DNA of 64,000 bases from an uncultured Bacilli bacterium (GCA_934095965.1 CAKOKR010000001.1:1-64000); one strand, 5' to 3'; shown: positions 1 through 8,860, counted from the stretch's first letter. Made by a program: numbers and translations. Notes: generated from the sequence alone by a model not told the origin.

Positions 1-2
1 TT

Positions 3-1379
3 GATTATATAGTTAGCAATCCTCCATTTAAAACAGATTTTAGTGATTATAGAGATAAATTAGAGGATGATAAATACTCTGATAGATTCTTTGCAGGTGT
101 TCCAAATATTCCAAATGAGAAAGTTGATTCGATGGCAATATACTTATTATTTATTCAACATATAATCTATTCTTTAAAAGCTGAAGGTAAAGCTGCAATA
201 GTTGTTCCAACAGGATTCTTAACAGCAAAGAATGGAATTGAGTACAGAATAAGAGAAAAAATAATTAATAATAATTGGCTTAGAGGTGTTATTTCAATGC
301 CTTCCAATATATTTGCAACAACGGGTACTAATGTATCGATTATGTTTATTGATAAAAATAAGAAAGATGATAATTGCATTTTGATGGATGCTACATCTTT
401 AGGAACTAGTGAAAAGGTTGGAAAAATAAAAAAGACAATTTTAAAATCTGAAGAGCAAGCAAGAATTATAGATATTTTTAATAATGTAGAAATTATTGAC
501 AATATTTCGGTTTCTGTAAAGAATGACGCCATAAAAAATAATAGATGTTTCTTTAATGCTGGTCAGTACTTTGATGTTCAGTTTGATACAGGTGTTTATA
601 CCAAAGAACAATTCATAGAAAAATTTGAGCCCATTAAGAATAATATAAAGGAAATTTCTATGGATAATAGTACAAATATTAAGGATTTTATAAGCTCTAT
701 AAATAATATAAAGTTTGTTAGTAATAATGTCGAAATGGTATATAATGATATTTTAAAACAAGAAATTCCAAGCAATTGGGAAGTAAAACAAATAAAAGAT
801 TGCATTACTAAAATATCAACTGGGTTAAATCCTAGAAGTCATTTCAAATTAGGAAAAGGAAATATTAAATATATAACAGTTAAGAATCTAAGTGTTGATG
901 ACAGTATTGATTTTGATAATTGTGATGTAATAGATGAAGAAGCTTTAAAAATAGTTCATTCCAGATCAGATATTTCAAAAGGTGATATTTTATTTGCTAG
1001 TATTTGTCCACTAGGAAGATGTTATTTAATTGATGAAAAACCAAAAGGTTGGGATATTAATGAATCAGTTTTTGCTATTAGACCTAATCATGATGTAGTT
1101 ACATCTGAATACTTATATTTAATGTTTAAACATCCAGCAATAGTGAAAAAGCTAACAAACAAATCAACCGGAAGTATATTTAAGGGTATTAGACAAGATG
1201 ACATTCTAAAAATGTATATTCCTGTTCCGGATAAAAAAACAATGAAATTAATTTCTATTGAATTAGGCAAAATGATTAAGCTAAAACGTAATATTAATGA
1301 AATCAATAGGCAACTTGATAAATCGAAAGATTTAATAATTCCATTATTAATGAATGGTCAATTAAAAATAGAAGATTAA
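3..1379 (+). CDS. Type I-like N6-adenine DNA methyltransferase fused to a specificity (TRD) domain, 5' truncated by window edge
   Basis: The open frame runs in from the window edge and begins with DYIVSNPPF, the NPPF catalytic motif IV of N6-adenine methyltransferases; the AdoMet-binding motif I lies outside the window. Methylase sequence (VVPTGFLTAKNG, IREKIINNNWLRGVISMP, FATTGTNVSIMFI) continues for about 150 residues. After a linker, a typical HsdS-type target recognition domain starts at IPSNWEVKQIKD and ends in a conserved helix (INEINRQLDKSKDLIIPLLMN). This is an M-S fusion, in which modification and sequence recognition lie in one chain. An R subunit is not visible here and may lie upstream. 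An ATG at 132 is internal to the methylase and is not the real start. Confidence 0.85.
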   Translation, partial: DYIVSNPPFKTDFSDYRDKLEDDKYSDRFFAGVPNIPNEKVDSMAIYLLFIQHIIYSLKAEGKAAIVVPTGFLTAKNGIEYRIREKIINNNWLRGVISMPSNIFATTGTNVSIMFIDKNKKDDNCILMDATSLGTSEKVGKIKKTILKSEEQARIIDIFNNVEIIDNISVSVKNDAIKNNRCFFNAGQYFDVQFDTGVYTKEQFIEKFEPIKNNIKEISMDNSTNIKDFISSINNIKFVSNNVEMVYNDILKQEIPSNWEVKQIKDCITKISTGLNPRSHFKLGKGNIKYITVKNLSVDDSIDFDNCDVIDEEALKIVHSRSDISKGDILFASICPLGRCYLIDEKPKGWDINESVFAIRPNHDVVTSEYLYLMFKHPAIVKKLTNKSTGSIFKGIRQDDILKMYIPVPDKKTMKLISIELGKMIKLKRNINEINRQLDKSKDLIIPLLMNGQLKIED

Positions 1380-1393
1380 TTCTTCTTTTTTTG
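1370..1393 (+). terminator. Rho-independent terminator of the methyltransferase gene
   Basis: AGAAGA and TCTTCT arms around a TTAAT loop overlap the stop codon and run into seven T residues. Confidence 0.6.
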
Positions 1394-1425
1394 CAGTATA
1401 ATAGAAGATTATTGAAGGTGATATG

Positions 1426-2334
1426 ATGAAATATACTGATAAGCAAATAGGCAAAATATTAAATGTACAAGAATTTGTTGCAATGTCTAACACATTATCT
1501 AAAGTTTATCTTGATTTTGAAAACAAAGAATACTTTATTGATACTATTACAGATAGAGATAGAATATATAGATTATATTGTGCTTCAATATATAATTTAG
1601 TTAAGGCAATTCAAGATTCTAAGGAGTATTTCATCAATACAAAAAAATATGAAGAGTTTGAAAAGATAATTAATCAAGAATTTGTAGCTAACGATAATAA
1701 ATATTATAAAAAAGAAAACTACAAAGCAACTTTGTTTAAAATAATTGAGACTATAAGACATCAAGTAAACCATTCGTTAAAAGATGATGAAGATAATAAT
1801 ATTTTATTTGCTGCATACATAGATTTTGAAATATTAGAAAATTTGAGGTTAGAAATAAATGATATTTTTAGTGAAGTTTATAATCAGATTGATAATGCAA
1901 AAATAAAAGAGATTATTTTAAATAAACCAAAAATTAAATACTCGATGGATAAATTATCTAACAAGGTAGATGAATTGAAATTGAGGATACCTAAAAATGA
2001 AAATAGATTAAATGAAGTTTTTAAAAAGGATAATGAAAGATCGTTAGAATTGTTTGATCAGCTATTTGGTAGTAGTAACATATATGATTTATTTATAAAA
2101 GATCCTGAGGCAATTAGAAAGTTTGAATTAGCGGACATGGAAATACAAGAATCATTTAATAAGATGGAGAAATATATTAAAAATGGTACAGATTTAGAAA
2201 AAGAAGCCATTAGAGTATTAAAAGAATTTATGGAAAATGATAAAGAAACAAGTATTAAAGATTCAAACAAAAATATTGAAGAATTAAAAAATAGATTAGA
2301 AAAGTTAGTGGAAAAGAATAATAAAAATGAATAA
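1426..2334 (+). CDS. Helical protein with a candidate HEPN motif
   Basis: The family is not recognised. About 302 residues, strongly helical and charged. The stretch IETIRHQVNHSL (R near residue 111) fits the HEPN signature R[N/D/H]xxxH used by many RNases in defence and toxin systems; the region before it is helical, as in HEPN folds. The C-terminal 130 residues look like a coiled coil (ENRLNEVFKK, NIEELKNRLEKLVEK). The second of two adjacent ATGs is preferred because AAGGTG lies five bases upstream of it. It follows the methyltransferase but has its own terminator-separated unit and a TATAAT at 1397-1402. A role with the R-M genes is inference from position only. Confidence 0.55.
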   Translation: MKYTDKQIGKILNVQEFVAMSNTLSKVYLDFENKEYFIDTITDRDRIYRLYCASIYNLVKAIQDSKEYFINTKKYEEFEKIINQEFVANDNKYYKKENYKATLFKIIETIRHQVNHSLKDDEDNNILFAAYIDFEILENLRLEINDIFSEVYNQIDNAKIKEIILNKPKIKYSMDKLSNKVDELKLRIPKNENRLNEVFKKDNERSLELFDQLFGSSNIYDLFIKDPEAIRKFELADMEIQESFNKMEKYIKNGTDLEKEAIRVLKEFMENDKETSIKDSNKNIEELKNRLEKLVEKNNKNE

Positions 2335-2373
2335 TTTTTAGGTACGTAATTAGCTGCTTAAAGTACCTAAAAA
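2335..2373 (+). terminator. Inverted-repeat terminator
   Basis: Perfect 11-base arms TTTTTAGGTAC and GTACCTAAAAA separated by 17 bases follow the stop codon directly. T- and A-rich ends would allow termination on both strands. Confidence 0.65.
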
Positions 2374-2438
2374 CATATAAAATTGAATAAACACAAATAA
2401 ACTGATATATACATAAGCCCTTTTAAATAAAGGGTTTT

Positions 2439-3014
2439 ATGTATTTTATAAATGTTGATAATACGGAACTCGATAATCTCCTGAAGAGAGCAGACCCAAT
2501 TGAATATCACATCAAAGCATTTGAAAAACTCTTATCACTATTAAATAGCTGTGTTAATAAAATAATAATATCATTCCTTGATGAATATAAAAATGTTTTA
2601 AAAAATAAAAATATTTTACAATATAAAACATTAACAGAAAAAGACTATGAACAAATTGGAATTAACTTTAGTGCTATTGCTAAAAAATATAATATGACAG
2701 TTCAAACATGTTTTGAGGATAGAAACTTAACAGAATATGGCTTCATAAAAGAAGATTGCCTATCTCACAAACTTGCTTACTACTTAACGGGTAAAAAATA
2801 TAAAAGTTGGAAGTCTCGTAAAGGAAGAAAATACAATTGTGTAGAAATGGTAGACATCGGTGCATACGACACTTGTAAACATTTCTGTAAATATTGTTAT
2901 GCAAACTATGATGAAAACAAAGTAAACAATAATACATTAAATCACAACTCCAATTCATCATTAATAACAGGTACAATTACAGATAAATATACAATAAAGA
3001 TAAGAAAAATTTGA
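2439..3014 (+). pseudogene. Truncated, rearranged DUF1848 copy
   Basis: From residue 19 onward (DPIEYHIKAFEKLLSLLN) this frame is nearly identical to the C-terminal half of the full DUF1848 gene at 6148-7035, including the final CKHFCKYCYA cluster and the KIRKI end. Compared with that gene it lacks about 115 N-terminal residues and seven more residues (FISDKYT) between DP and IEYH. The first 18 residues have no match in the intact copy, and there is no ribosome binding site. A CCCTTT/AAAGGG hairpin lies just before the ATG (2418-2434). It reads as a partial segmental duplication that has decayed at the 5' end but keeps an open frame. Similarity stops just past the stop codon, near 3020. Confidence 0.8.
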
Positions 3015-3078
3015 CAAAATTCAAGTTCAAATTGTTAGTGAAAATAAAAAAAATATACGTAAAAAAGGAGTTGATAAT

Positions 3079-3206
3079 ATGAAAGAAAAAGAAAAAAAGG
3101 ATTTGATGATATAGACATAGAAAAACAATGGAATGATATGATTAAAGAAGTGCTAGAATTACTTGATCCAGCCATGGATGATATGCCTTCCGTTGCTTTA
3201 AATTGA
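3079..3206 (+). pseudogene. Frameshifted small ORF
   Basis: An ATG with an upstream AAAGGAG (3064-3070) opens MKEKEKK and stops after 11 codons. In the next frame the sequence continues from 3102 as FDDIDIEKQWNDMIKEVLEL up to a TGA at 3204, giving an acidic peptide of about 42 residues if one base is lost or gained in the A-rich run near 3091-3100. This could be a recent frameshift, a sequencing error in a homopolymer or programmed slippage. The family is not recognised. Confidence 0.4.
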
Positions 3207-3287
3207 CAAACACCAAATGAATATTGAAAACAACAATAATAAAAGCATAATTAATAAATCTAAAAAGATATATAAACTAGATTAAAG

Positions 3288-3311
3288 TCTCGGTACACCT
3301 GAGATTTTTTT
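3288..3311 (+). terminator. Terminator
   Basis: TCTCGG and CTGAGA (one G-T pair) enclose TACAC and are followed by a run of T. Confidence 0.55.
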
Positions 3312-3312
3312 C

Positions 3313-3341
3313 TACAAAAAATATCATCCCTATGTTATAAT
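3313..3341 (+). promoter_or_regulatory. Promoter of the helicase gene
   Basis: A perfect TATAAT at 3336-3341 lies 17 bases after a weak TACAAA. The helicase ATG follows 21 bases later with GTAGGTG as ribosome binding site. Confidence 0.5.
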
Positions 3342-3362
3342 ATACTAAAGTAGGTGTAACAT

Positions 3363-5627
3363 ATGAAAGAAGAATTTATAAAAAAGTTAAATAATAAAGA
3401 ATATATTTCTAAGTATTTATATCTCAAAACCAATGAAGAAGATTCTAGTATATTACCATATAATTTTGATATAGATAAATATAATGAAGAAGTAATAAAT
3501 AATGATTTAATCAAGTATCATGATTATTTTGATAACATGTATAAAGACATTGACTCAAATATAAAACTTGATATAGATCAACAAAAAGCAATACTTACCG
3601 ATGAAGAATATTCATTAATTATCGCCGGTGCAGGAACAGGCAAAACCACAACCATGGCATCAAAAATAAAATATCTTGTTGACATAAAAAAAGTAAATCC
3701 CAGTGAAATACTAGCTATAAGTTTTACCAAAAAAGCTACCGAAGAACTAGAAAAAAGAATAGTAATTGATTTTAACATACCCGCTAAAGTAACAACATTT
3801 CATTCTCTAGGTTTCATGTATATCAGAGAAATATTTAAAAATCACAAATGTTTTGTAGTTGACAATAACACCCGCAACAACATATTTTTAAAATACTTTA
3901 AAGAAGAAATATTTCCAAATAAAGAAACAGTTAAAGAGCTACTTTCGTTATTTAATTCAACTACTGTTAAAAAAATATGGCTATTCGGTGATTACTTTCA
4001 AAAAAACTATAATAAATATAATACATTTGATGAATACTTCATAAATTACAAAAAAGATAAATTAAAAGAAATACCAGATTTAACAAAATGGTTACAAGAA
4101 AGAATAGATAAATCTATAAATAGTGAGGTAATATATACAATTAACAATGAATTAGTTAAATCAAAAGGTGAAGCTATAATTGCAAATTTTTTGTTTAAAA
4201 ATAATATTGATTATGTATATGAAAAAGTCTATGAAAAATTAATGCCTGATAATAAAACTTATAAACCTGATTTTACCCTTAATCTTGGCGGAGAACCAGT
4301 ATATATTGAATACTTTGGCTTATCAACATACAAAAGTGATGAACTAAATAGGTATGAAAAAATAAAAAAACTAAAAGAAGAATACCACTATAAACATCAT
4401 AATAAATTCATTAAAATAGACTATCAAAAAAATGAAGATTTAGAAAAAACACTAGCAAGTGAACTAACAAAAATGGGATTTACTTTAAAACCTAAAACAG
4501 ATATAGAAATATACAACCAAATACTTGATAACAACGAAACATCCCAAATGTATCCATATCGTGATTTATTATATTCAGTTATTGATCAAATTAAATCATC
4601 AAATAAAAGAAAAAAATATATTGAAGAAGTGGATAACTATATCAAAAAAACAGTATCAATCGAAGAAAAAGAAATGTGTAAAAAACAATTTAAGTATATA
4701 AATGAATTTTATATCTATTATCAAAAAGAGTTATATGGAAGTGAAACTTATGGATTTGATTTTGCTGACATGATATATTATGCTAACCTATATATAAATA
4801 ATGTTGATAATAACACAGATTTAAATTTCAAATATATAATTATTGATGAATATCAAGATATATCTGAAGATCGTTACATCTTAACAAAAAATGTTGCTAA
4901 TAAAAATCACGCTAAAGTAGTTGCAGTAGGTGATGATTGGCAATCAATATTTTCATTCACAGGTTCAAAGATTGAATACATATATAACTTTTTATCATAT
5001 TTTCCAACTGCCAAAATATTAAAGATTGCAAAAGCATATCGAAATAGTAAAGAATTAATCAAGTATTCAAGTGACTTTGTCATGAAAAATGATGAACAAA
5101 TTAAAAAGGTTTTAATATCTGATAAAGAAAATCCTAATCCAATAAAGTTTGTAATGTTTGATGATGGCGAAGAAGTATCAAAATTAAAAGAATTAATATT
5201 AGCAATTAACCAAAGAAATAAAAATAGTCACATTTTAATACTAGGCAGAACTAATAGAATAATTGATTCTTTATTTGATGATGCAACATTCATTGATGAG
5301 GTTGAAACAAAAATAAAATTCGCAGGTTACAACGATATTGACATTGATGGTATGACTATTCATAAATCAAAAGGATTAACTAGTGATGAAGTAATTATAA
5401 TTGGTCTAGATAATAATTTTCCTAAATCAAACTACGGAGACTTTTGGTTAAAAGAAATATTTAAAAATAAATGGTATCAAGAAAAAATAGCATTTGCTGA
5501 AGAACGTCGTTTATTTTATGTTGCACTAACCAGAACTAAAAACAATGTCTATCTCTTAGTTAATAAAAATATATCTAAACGTAGTCCATTTATTAATGAA
5601 ATTTACAACATTATATTGACAAAATGA
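3363..5627 (+). CDS. SF1 UvrD/helicase IV-like DNA helicase with nuclease-like insertion
   Basis: 754 residues. Superfamily 1 motifs appear in order: Q-motif region DIDQQKAIL (about 70), Walker A AGAGTGKT (88-95), motif Ia SFTKKATEEL, Walker B IIIDEYQD (about 490), motif III VGDDWQSIFSFTGS, motif V TIHKSKGLTSDEV and motif VI EERRLFYVALTRTK. GDDWQSIF is the form typical of helicase IV (HelD of Gram-negatives) rather than of UvrD or PcrA. Between motifs Ia and II lies KSKGEAIIANFLFKNNIDYVYE, followed by KPDF (D near 302) and VYIEYFG (E near 316), the layout of a PD-(D/E)xK-type nuclease fold. The activity is therefore probably ATP-driven 3'-5' DNA unwinding with a possible nuclease. It sits among defence-like genes but has its own promoter. 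Confidence 0.85.
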   Translation: MKEEFIKKLNNKEYISKYLYLKTNEEDSSILPYNFDIDKYNEEVINNDLIKYHDYFDNMYKDIDSNIKLDIDQQKAILTDEEYSLIIAGAGTGKTTTMASKIKYLVDIKKVNPSEILAISFTKKATEELEKRIVIDFNIPAKVTTFHSLGFMYIREIFKNHKCFVVDNNTRNNIFLKYFKEEIFPNKETVKELLSLFNSTTVKKIWLFGDYFQKNYNKYNTFDEYFINYKKDKLKEIPDLTKWLQERIDKSINSEVIYTINNELVKSKGEAIIANFLFKNNIDYVYEKVYEKLMPDNKTYKPDFTLNLGGEPVYIEYFGLSTYKSDELNRYEKIKKLKEEYHYKHHNKFIKIDYQKNEDLEKTLASELTKMGFTLKPKTDIEIYNQILDNNETSQMYPYRDLLYSVIDQIKSSNKRKKYIEEVDNYIKKTVSIEEKEMCKKQFKYINEFYIYYQKELYGSETYGFDFADMIYYANLYINNVDNNTDLNFKYIIIDEYQDISEDRYILTKNVANKNHAKVVAVGDDWQSIFSFTGSKIEYIYNFLSYFPTAKILKIAKAYRNSKELIKYSSDFVMKNDEQIKKVLISDKENPNPIKFVMFDDGEEVSKLKELILAINQRNKNSHILILGRTNRIIDSLFDDATFIDEVETKIKFAGYNDIDIDGMTIHKSKGLTSDEVIIIGLDNNFPKSNYGDFWLKEIFKNKWYQEKIAFAEERRLFYVALTRTKNNVYLLVNKNISKRSPFINEIYNIILTK

Positions 5628-5644
5628 TAACATGTGTGTATTAT
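5616..5644 (+). promoter_or_regulatory. Promoter of the metallophosphoesterase-DUF1848 pair
   Basis: TTGACA, 17 bases, TATTAT. The -35 box lies inside the 3' end of the helicase gene. Confidence 0.65.
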
Positions 5645-5665
5645 ATTATCTAAAGAAGGAATAAT

Positions 5666-6148
5666 ATGAATATATTTGTAACATCAGACACACATTTTAA
5701 TCATAAAAACATAATTAAATATTGCCATAGACCATATAAAGATGTCGAAGAAATGAACGAAGCAATAATTAGTAATTGGAATAACTCTGTAACAAATGAT
5801 GACATTATTTATCATCTCGGAGACTTTGGCTTTGGAACTAAAGAAGAGTTAAAACAAATTTTTAATAGATTAAATGGTCAAAAATATTTAATAATGGGTA
5901 ATCATGATAAAAAAGTAGGTAGAAATTATTATCTTGAACTAGGTTTTATTGATGTATATCGCAAGAAATGCCTACTTGATAATTATATTCTAACCCATGA
6001 ACCAATAGAAGTAGAAAGTGATAAAATAAATCTATATGGTCACATTCATAATTCTGATATCGATCCTATCTTTGATGATCCAAATCACAAATGTATCTGC
6101 CTTGAACAAACTGATTATAAACCACTTTTACTAATGAGGAAAAAATAA
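5666..6148 (+). CDS. Calcineurin-like metallophosphoesterase
   Basis: 160 residues with the full metallophosphoesterase ligand set: SDTHF at the N-terminus, HLGDFGFG (about 50), MGNHDKK (about 78), THEP (about 107) and YGHIHNS (about 122). It should bind two metal ions and cleave phosphoesters; the substrate cannot be read from the sequence. The N-terminal FVTSDTHFNHKNIIKYCHRP form is typical of small phage and bacterial stand-alone enzymes of this family. The TAA stop shares one base with the ATG of the DUF1848 gene, so the two are probably translated together. Confidence 0.85.
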   Translation: MNIFVTSDTHFNHKNIIKYCHRPYKDVEEMNEAIISNWNNSVTNDDIIYHLGDFGFGTKEELKQIFNRLNGQKYLIMGNHDKKVGRNYYLELGFIDVYRKKCLLDNYILTHEPIEVESDKINLYGHIHNSDIDPIFDDPNHKCICLEQTDYKPLLLMRKK

Positions 6149-7035
6149 TGGTTTTATTTGTAAGTGGAAGAACAGATATCATAGCATTTTACACAAAATG
6201 GTTTTTAAATAGATTAGATGAAGGCTTCGTTGATGTAAGAAACCCATTTAATCCTAATCTAGTAAGTAGAATCAATTTTTCTGATGTTGATTTAATTTTA
6301 TTCTGCACTAAAAATCCAATTCCAATAGTAAACCACTTAGATAAAATACCAAAACCATTTCTATTTCATGTAACAATAACTCCATACAAAAATGATATTG
6401 AACCATATGTCCCTTCAAAAACGAAAGTGATTGAAGCTGTCAAAGAAATATCAAAACAAATTGGTAAAGAAAACATAGTAATAAGGTATGACCCAATTTT
6501 CATAAGTGACAAATACACTATTGAATATCACATCAAGGCATTTGAAAAACTCTTATCACTATTAAATGGTTACGTTAATAAAATAATAATATCTTTTCTT
6601 GATGAATATAAAAATGTTTGCAAAAATAAAAATATTTTACGATATAAAACATTAACAGAAAAAGACTATGAACAAATTGGAACTAACTTTAGTGCCATAG
6701 CTAAAAAATATAACACGACAGTTCAAACCTGTTTTGAAGATAGAAACTTAACAGAATATGGTTTCATAAAAGGAGAATGCTTATCACATGAACTTGCTTA
6801 CTACTTAACAGGTAAAAAATATAAAAGTTGGAAATCACGTAAAGGTGATAAATGCAATTGTGTTGAAATGGTAGATATCGGAGCATACAACACCTGTAAA
6901 CATTTCTGTAAATATTGTTATGCAAACTATGATGAAAAAAAGGTAAATGAAAATTCATTAAAACATAACCCCAATTCATCACTAATAACAGGTACAATTA
7001 CAGATAAAGATACAATAAAGATAAGAAAAATTTGA
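6148..7035 (+). CDS. DUF1848 family protein
   Basis: 295 residues matching DUF1848 throughout: VSGRTDIIAFYTKWFLNRL at the N-terminus, FCTKNPIP, VTITPY and RYDPIF, then a C-terminal cluster CKHFCKYCYANYD. The spacing Cx3Cx2C is that of radical-SAM iron-sulfur sites, and the fold of the N-terminal part is barrel-like in this family. The family's reaction is not established. Overlap with the upstream phosphoesterase suggests one functional unit. A damaged second copy of its C-terminal half lies at 2439-3014. The promoter of the next gene is embedded in its last codons. Confidence 0.85.
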   Translation: MVLFVSGRTDIIAFYTKWFLNRLDEGFVDVRNPFNPNLVSRINFSDVDLILFCTKNPIPIVNHLDKIPKPFLFHVTITPYKNDIEPYVPSKTKVIEAVKEISKQIGKENIVIRYDPIFISDKYTIEYHIKAFEKLLSLLNGYVNKIIISFLDEYKNVCKNKNILRYKTLTEKDYEQIGTNFSAIAKKYNTTVQTCFEDRNLTEYGFIKGECLSHELAYYLTGKKYKSWKSRKGDKCNCVEMVDIGAYNTCKHFCKYCYANYDEKKVNENSLKHNPNSSLITGTITDKDTIKIRKI

Positions 7036-7080
7036 CAAAATGATAATAAAGTGATAGAATATACCCCAATACAAAGGGGT
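7032..7080 (+). promoter_or_regulatory. Promoter and leader hairpin of the tandem-HEPN gene
   Basis: TTGACA (7032-7037), 17 bases, TAGAAT (7055-7060). Transcription should start near 7067, within or at the edge of a hairpin with arms ACCCC (7063-7067) and GGGGT (7076-7080). The only SD-like sequence before the ATG at 7089 is the GGGGTG that forms the 3' arm. If the start site lies upstream of the first arm, the hairpin would hide the ribosome binding site. Confidence 0.6.
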
Positions 7081-7088
7081 GTTTTTAA

Positions 7089-8771
7089 ATGAATAATCAA
7101 AAAATAGAAACAATAAAAAGTCTCTATTCTGGTGCAAAAGCATACACTATGTTTATAGTAGAAGAACGTCAACATGATAATGCTAAGGTTGACTATATTT
7201 TAGAAGATAAATATTATAATTGTGCAAGGCTTGGATTTATTACCAACATAATGCTTGCAATAAAAGAAGAATTAGTAGAAAAAGTATCATATCATAATTT
7301 TGAATCACTAGTTTTTAATAATGAACTAGAAAAATCAGTAAAATGTATTGCAAGTAAAGTAAGTAATGGTTATAAAATAGATAACTATGTATTTGATACA
7401 ATACCAAATTTAGTGGCCACTCTAAGAGATAAACTTGCACATGGAAACTATATAATATGTAGTAATTACAAAGAAATAACAATAATTCTAGATGATAAAG
7501 GTACCACAATTAATATTGAAATAGACAAATTAGCAAAATTTGTTACAAATGCAATGATAAGTTTTATAAAAAAACAAAATCCAAAAGAATTTGTTCGTAA
7601 AAACATTATGTTTAGCAAAATAAAAAATGGTGATAAGCCATTGTTATCAAAATCAGAAGTAAGGTTTGTAAGTAAAAATGCAAAAAGAGTAACAATCAAG
7701 TTCAAAAGAAAAGATGGTAAAGATTTAACAGAAAAAGAAACAGAAAGATTAGAAGAATATTGTGACATTTTAAAAAAAGATAGTAGCAATGAAACTATTG
7801 AAAAAATAAAAAAAATAACAATGTATACATACGATTTTACATACGAAAGAAAACCAATTGCTAACATAAATTATGATTTAATAGCAGATGTATTAATGTC
7901 AAGTTACAAAAATGTTAAACTTGAACGCCAATTAATATGTATAGCATTTTTAATTGAAAAAATGATTGATGATACGAATACTTTACAAGAAATAATGGCA
8001 TCAATCAACAATCTAATTTTGCTTAAAGCAATTTATGAAAATAAAAGTGTTGACATGAATTATGTCTCAACAAAATTAGATGGTAAAGAAATATCCAACG
8101 GTATTATGGAATTAGCAAATGCAGCAATAACATTATTCCAAACATTATTTTCATATGCAAATGATGATGTATTCAAAAATGATTTTGAGTATCAACAAAC
8201 ACAAAGTAATGGACTAGACTACGGGAAATTAGATTTATCAAATATAAAAGTATTAGTATATCCAACAGATAAAAGTCCAATTGATGTATATCTAGAGCAA
8301 AAGAAAAAAGCTGATAGAGAATATGCAAATATTCAAAAAAACATTGCTAAAGTGATTGAAAACAAAAATAATGCTATTAAAAATAACAATCAAAATGCAA
8401 TTTCAAATATAAATCAAGTATTAAATACTTTAAAACAAACTGAACAAATAAAATTGCAAGATAAAATAAAATGTGATACAGAATATAATAACGTATGCAC
8501 TTATGAACAAACAAATAAAAAACATCTAATTAATAGATCAATAATTAATGGAATAAGAAATTGTATTGCACACGGAAACTATCGAATCGTTCATGGAAAA
8601 ACTGTAAGTGATGCAACATTAGTATTTGAAGATATACATAACAAAAAGTTAACATTCAAAGCAGTAGTAAATCCTATTGATTTTATAAATATGATTTATG
8701 AAAATGAATGGGTTGTAACTGAATTTTTAAATAATTTAACAACTCAAAACACATTAACTAGACAAAAATAG
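7089..8771 (+). CDS. Large protein with two HEPN-type motifs
   Basis: 560 residues, family not recognised. Two segments carry the HEPN RNase signature R[N/D]xxxH in a very similar context: TLRDKLAHGNYII (R113-H118) and GIRNCIAHGNYRIVHG (R490-H495). Each is followed by a beta-rich stretch (EITIILDDKGTTINIEIDKL; DATLVFEDIHNKKLTFKAVV), so the protein looks like an internal duplication of one HEPN module. Between them lie about 370 residues that are mostly helical, with KKADREYANIQ and a polar coiled coil near 400-460. HEPN proteins usually dimerise to form the RNase site; here one chain could supply both halves. It is a single-gene unit with its own promoter and terminator. Possible roles are phage-induced growth arrest or an RNase without an antitoxin; no nucleotidyltransferase partner is visible. 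Confidence 0.65.
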   Translation: MNNQKIETIKSLYSGAKAYTMFIVEERQHDNAKVDYILEDKYYNCARLGFITNIMLAIKEELVEKVSYHNFESLVFNNELEKSVKCIASKVSNGYKIDNYVFDTIPNLVATLRDKLAHGNYIICSNYKEITIILDDKGTTINIEIDKLAKFVTNAMISFIKKQNPKEFVRKNIMFSKIKNGDKPLLSKSEVRFVSKNAKRVTIKFKRKDGKDLTEKETERLEEYCDILKKDSSNETIEKIKKITMYTYDFTYERKPIANINYDLIADVLMSSYKNVKLERQLICIAFLIEKMIDDTNTLQEIMASINNLILLKAIYENKSVDMNYVSTKLDGKEISNGIMELANAAITLFQTLFSYANDDVFKNDFEYQQTQSNGLDYGKLDLSNIKVLVYPTDKSPIDVYLEQKKKADREYANIQKNIAKVIENKNNAIKNNNQNAISNINQVLNTLKQTEQIKLQDKIKCDTEYNNVCTYEQTNKKHLINRSIINGIRNCIAHGNYRIVHGKTVSDATLVFEDIHNKKLTFKAVVNPIDFINMIYENEWVVTEFLNNLTTQNTLTRQK

Positions 8772-8811
8772 TAACTATAGTTACCCGCGTATATACCTAG
8801 AAAAATAAGAA

Positions 8812-8847
8812 AATGTAATAGGTTAAAATAACTATTGCATTTTTTAT
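8812..8847 (+). terminator. Terminator of the tandem-HEPN gene
   Basis: AATGTAATAG and CTATTGCATT (one T-G pair) around a 10-base loop, then TTTTTATTT. A short palindrome GTAACTATAGTTAC lies at the stop codon (8771-8784). Confidence 0.65.
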
Positions 8848-8860
8848 TTAAAAAAATAAC

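Noticed and set aside
2403..2434. Hairpin CCCTTT/AAAGGG as a promoter or operator of the truncated DUF1848 copy
   Set aside because: No ribosome binding site or clear promoter is linked to it, and the gene itself looks decayed.
2439..7035. Composite transposon bounded by DUF1848 copies
   Set aside because: No transposase, terminal inverted repeats or target-site duplications were seen; the repeats are coding homologues.
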